DNA from: Mactromeris polynyma
Lineage: Eukaryota; Mollusca; Bivalvia; Venerida; Mactridae
Assembly: GCA_032209605.1 (NCBI GenBank)
Contig: JASFXZ010000003.1
Location: 28,918,762-28,982,761 of the forward strand
Length of the DNA stretch: 64,000 bases
Reading direction: 5' to 3'
Part shown: positions 63,866 to 64,000 of the stretch, piece after piece
How the letters are laid out: the number at the start of each line of letters is the position of its first letter
Position numbering within the stretch: position 1 is the first letter of the stretch
Translations under genes and position numbers: made by a program
The notes under the pieces: generated by a model
What the model was told of the DNA's origin: nothing
Database searches by the model: none
Seen by the model: only the letters and a program-made list of their open reading frames with translations

Positions 63866-64000
63866 TGAGCTGATCTAGCGGGTCCTGTCTAAATATACTA
63901 CGCCAGGACATATCACAGTGGAGAAGCCGTCACTCACGTGGTCAATTATACCGAATGTTTACACAGAGCAAATAAGGGATGTAACTATATGCCATTCTAT

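Overview
This is an A+T-rich animal nuclear window of low gene density. The organism is probably a mollusc. That rests on one intron-containing homeobox gene of the Unc-4/UNCX family plus tRNA-derived SINEs whose shared body core I associate from memory with molluscan genomes. The exact taxon cannot be read from the sequence. There are no operons, no phage or CRISPR features, and no rRNA or intact tRNA genes.

The only gene I can call firmly is the Uncx homologue on the + strand, with three coding exons: 8624-8933, 12285-12457 and 17549-18034. Their phases match (phase 1 at intron 1, phase 0 at intron 2) and give a 322-residue protein. Its parts are a short Q-run and an eh1-like motif near the N terminus, a paired-like homeodomain (residues 116-175) split at the 46/47 position, the conserved KGPGRPAHNSHP...CSGEP block, a charged helix, and a C-terminal Groucho-recruiting eh1 motif (FSIDSLL, residues 299-305). 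The family acts as a transcriptional repressor that specifies neuronal and mesodermal identities. One residue is unusual: homeodomain position 49 is Tyr, not Phe.

Upstream (1-8.1 kb) are SINE pieces, a broken Tc1-like element (1868-2900), a 54-bp minisatellite (3249-3615), a decayed mariner (3818-4798) and a 27-bp triplication. Downstream (18.8-64 kb) is a gene desert with several tandem arrays: a 3.1-kb array of 19-bp monomers organised into 57-bp trimers (26550-29635), 60 perfect GTTC units (47901-48140), a 17-bp array grown inside a TIR-bearing MITE (50641-51189), a 25-bp array (51354-51485) and a 20-bp/60-bp array (56700-57375).

At least seven copies or fragments of one SINE body occur in both orientations. 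A separate dispersed repeat carries paired CRE-like sites at constant spacing (13858-14120 and 58397-58690). The desert also holds less A+T-rich blocks and individual sites (a palindromic RFX X-box, an orphan CCAAT/GC/TATA cluster, nuclear-receptor half-sites) that could be long-range regulatory DNA of Uncx. That is inference only. Long ORFs inside the tandem arrays are not genes.
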